Origin: RGIG8748 sp045606045
GTDB taxonomy: Bacteria; Bacillota; Clostridia; UMGS1810
Reading direction: 5' to 3'
Length of the DNA stretch: 23,866 nucleotides
Assembly: GCA_045606045.1 (NCBI GenBank)
Contig: JAZURE010000058.1
Location: forward strand, 1-23,866
The notes beneath the pieces were generated by a model. That model had not been told where the DNA came from. It made no database searches and saw only the letters and a program-made list of their open reading frames with translations. Positions 23,465-23,866 of this stretch are shown here, piece by piece (within the stretch, counting starts at the first letter, position 1; every line of letters begins with the position of its first letter). The translations under genes were made by a program, and so were the position numbers.

Positions 23465-23821
23465 ATGGCTAGAGTAAAAGGCGCTATGGCTACAAGAAAG
23501 AGACACAAGAGAGTTTTAAAACTCGCTAAAGGATACAGAGGTGCAAAGAGCAAGCTTTTCAGAACTGCAAAAGAAGCAGTTATGAAGTCGTTGTCCTATG
23601 CTTATATAGGCAGAAAGCAGAAAAAGAGAGATTTCAGAAAGCTTTGGATTACAAGAATAAGTGCAGCTTGCAAATTGAATGGTACAACCTATTCAAAGTT
23701 TATGAACGGTCATAAAAAGGCTGGAATAAACATGAACAGAAAAATGCTTTCCGAGATTGCTATTGCAGACCCCAAGGCATTTACAGAATTGGTAGAGAAG
23801 GCTAACGCTGCTCTTAACTAA
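23465..23821 (+). CDS. rplT: Ribosomal protein L20 (bL20)
   Basis: A 118-residue basic protein needed early in 50S assembly and the likely autoregulator of this operon through the leader at 22540-22690. The long N-terminal extension MARVKGAMATRKRHKRVLKLAKGYRG is followed by SYAYIGRKQKKRDFRKLWITRI and the globular C-terminus ending in ELVEKANAALN. The length matches the family. GGGAGG lies about 9 nt before the ATG. It is the last gene, followed directly by a terminator. Confidence 0.97.
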   Translation: MARVKGAMATRKRHKRVLKLAKGYRGAKSKLFRTAKEAVMKSLSYAYIGRKQKKRDFRKLWITRISAACKLNGTTYSKFMNGHKKAGINMNRKMLSEIAIADPKAFTELVEKANAALN

Positions 23822-23829
23822 TCATACTT

Positions 23830-23863
23830 AACCACTATATTTATCGAAATATAGTGGTTTTGA
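23830..23863 (+). terminator. Terminator of the infC operon
   Basis: AACCACTATATTT (23830-23842) and AAATATAGTGGTT (23847-23859) form a perfect 13-bp stem with an ATCG tetraloop. The T-run visible before the window ends is short (TTT), but the position 9 nt after the rplT stop makes the call firm. Confidence 0.8.
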
Positions 23864-23866
23864 TGT

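Overview
The window reads as chromosomal DNA from an anaerobic Firmicute of class Clostridia. The evidence is an Rnf complex in the order C-D-G-E-A-B, a MurT/GatD pair, a DUF421/DUF4363 pair, a ruvX-DUF1292 pair, the infC-rpmI-rplT operon behind an attenuator-type leader, strong GGAGG ribosome-binding sites, several TTG starts, and moderate-to-low GC. The genus cannot be fixed from the sequence alone. It looks mostly like core genome, with an insertion-sequence remnant at the left edge and one striking non-coding palindromic element near 13.4 kb.

Layout. 1-101 (+): C-terminal end of an IS3-type transposase. 169-6800 (-): one long transcription unit of a small unknown gene, nicotinate phosphoribosyltransferase (pncB) and rnfCDGEAB, so an NAD salvage enzyme sits directly upstream of the ion-pumping ferredoxin:NAD+ oxidoreductase. 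6938-7968 (+): DUF421 and DUF4363 membrane proteins. 8018-8722 (+): ruvX and a DUF1292 protein. 8773-8984: a non-coding RNA with the architecture of 6S RNA. 9051-13210 (+): a tightly coupled operon of two half-size TSUP (TauE/SafE) transporter proteins, murD, and two M42 metallo-aminopeptidases. 13212-13655: a 444-bp nested inverted-repeat element without a gene. 13772-15541 (+): fucI with its own strong promoter and terminator. 15664-17325 (+): DUF1294, GtrA and a NodB-like deacetylase-fold protein. A 21-bp-stem hairpin ends this group and the converging minus-strand group 17443-20505: a PTS EIIC-like permease, murT, gatD. 20626-22419 (+): a two-gene unit of an unrecognised 386-residue protein and a DUF4397 protein. 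22505-23860 (+): promoter, structured leader with attenuator, infC (probable AUC start), rpmI, rplT and terminator.

How the genes fit together. Energy and redox: Rnf couples ferredoxin oxidation to NAD+ reduction and ion export, and PncB feeds the NAD pool. Cell wall: MurD adds D-glutamate to UDP-MurNAc-L-Ala, and MurT/GatD later amidates that glutamate in lipid II, although the two loci are about 7 kb apart and on opposite strands. Information processing: RuvX, 6S RNA, IF3, L35 and L20. The least explained parts are the palindromic element, the 20.6-22.4 kb two-gene unit, the NodB-like protein with its GtrA neighbour, and the orphan EIIC linked to murT-gatD.
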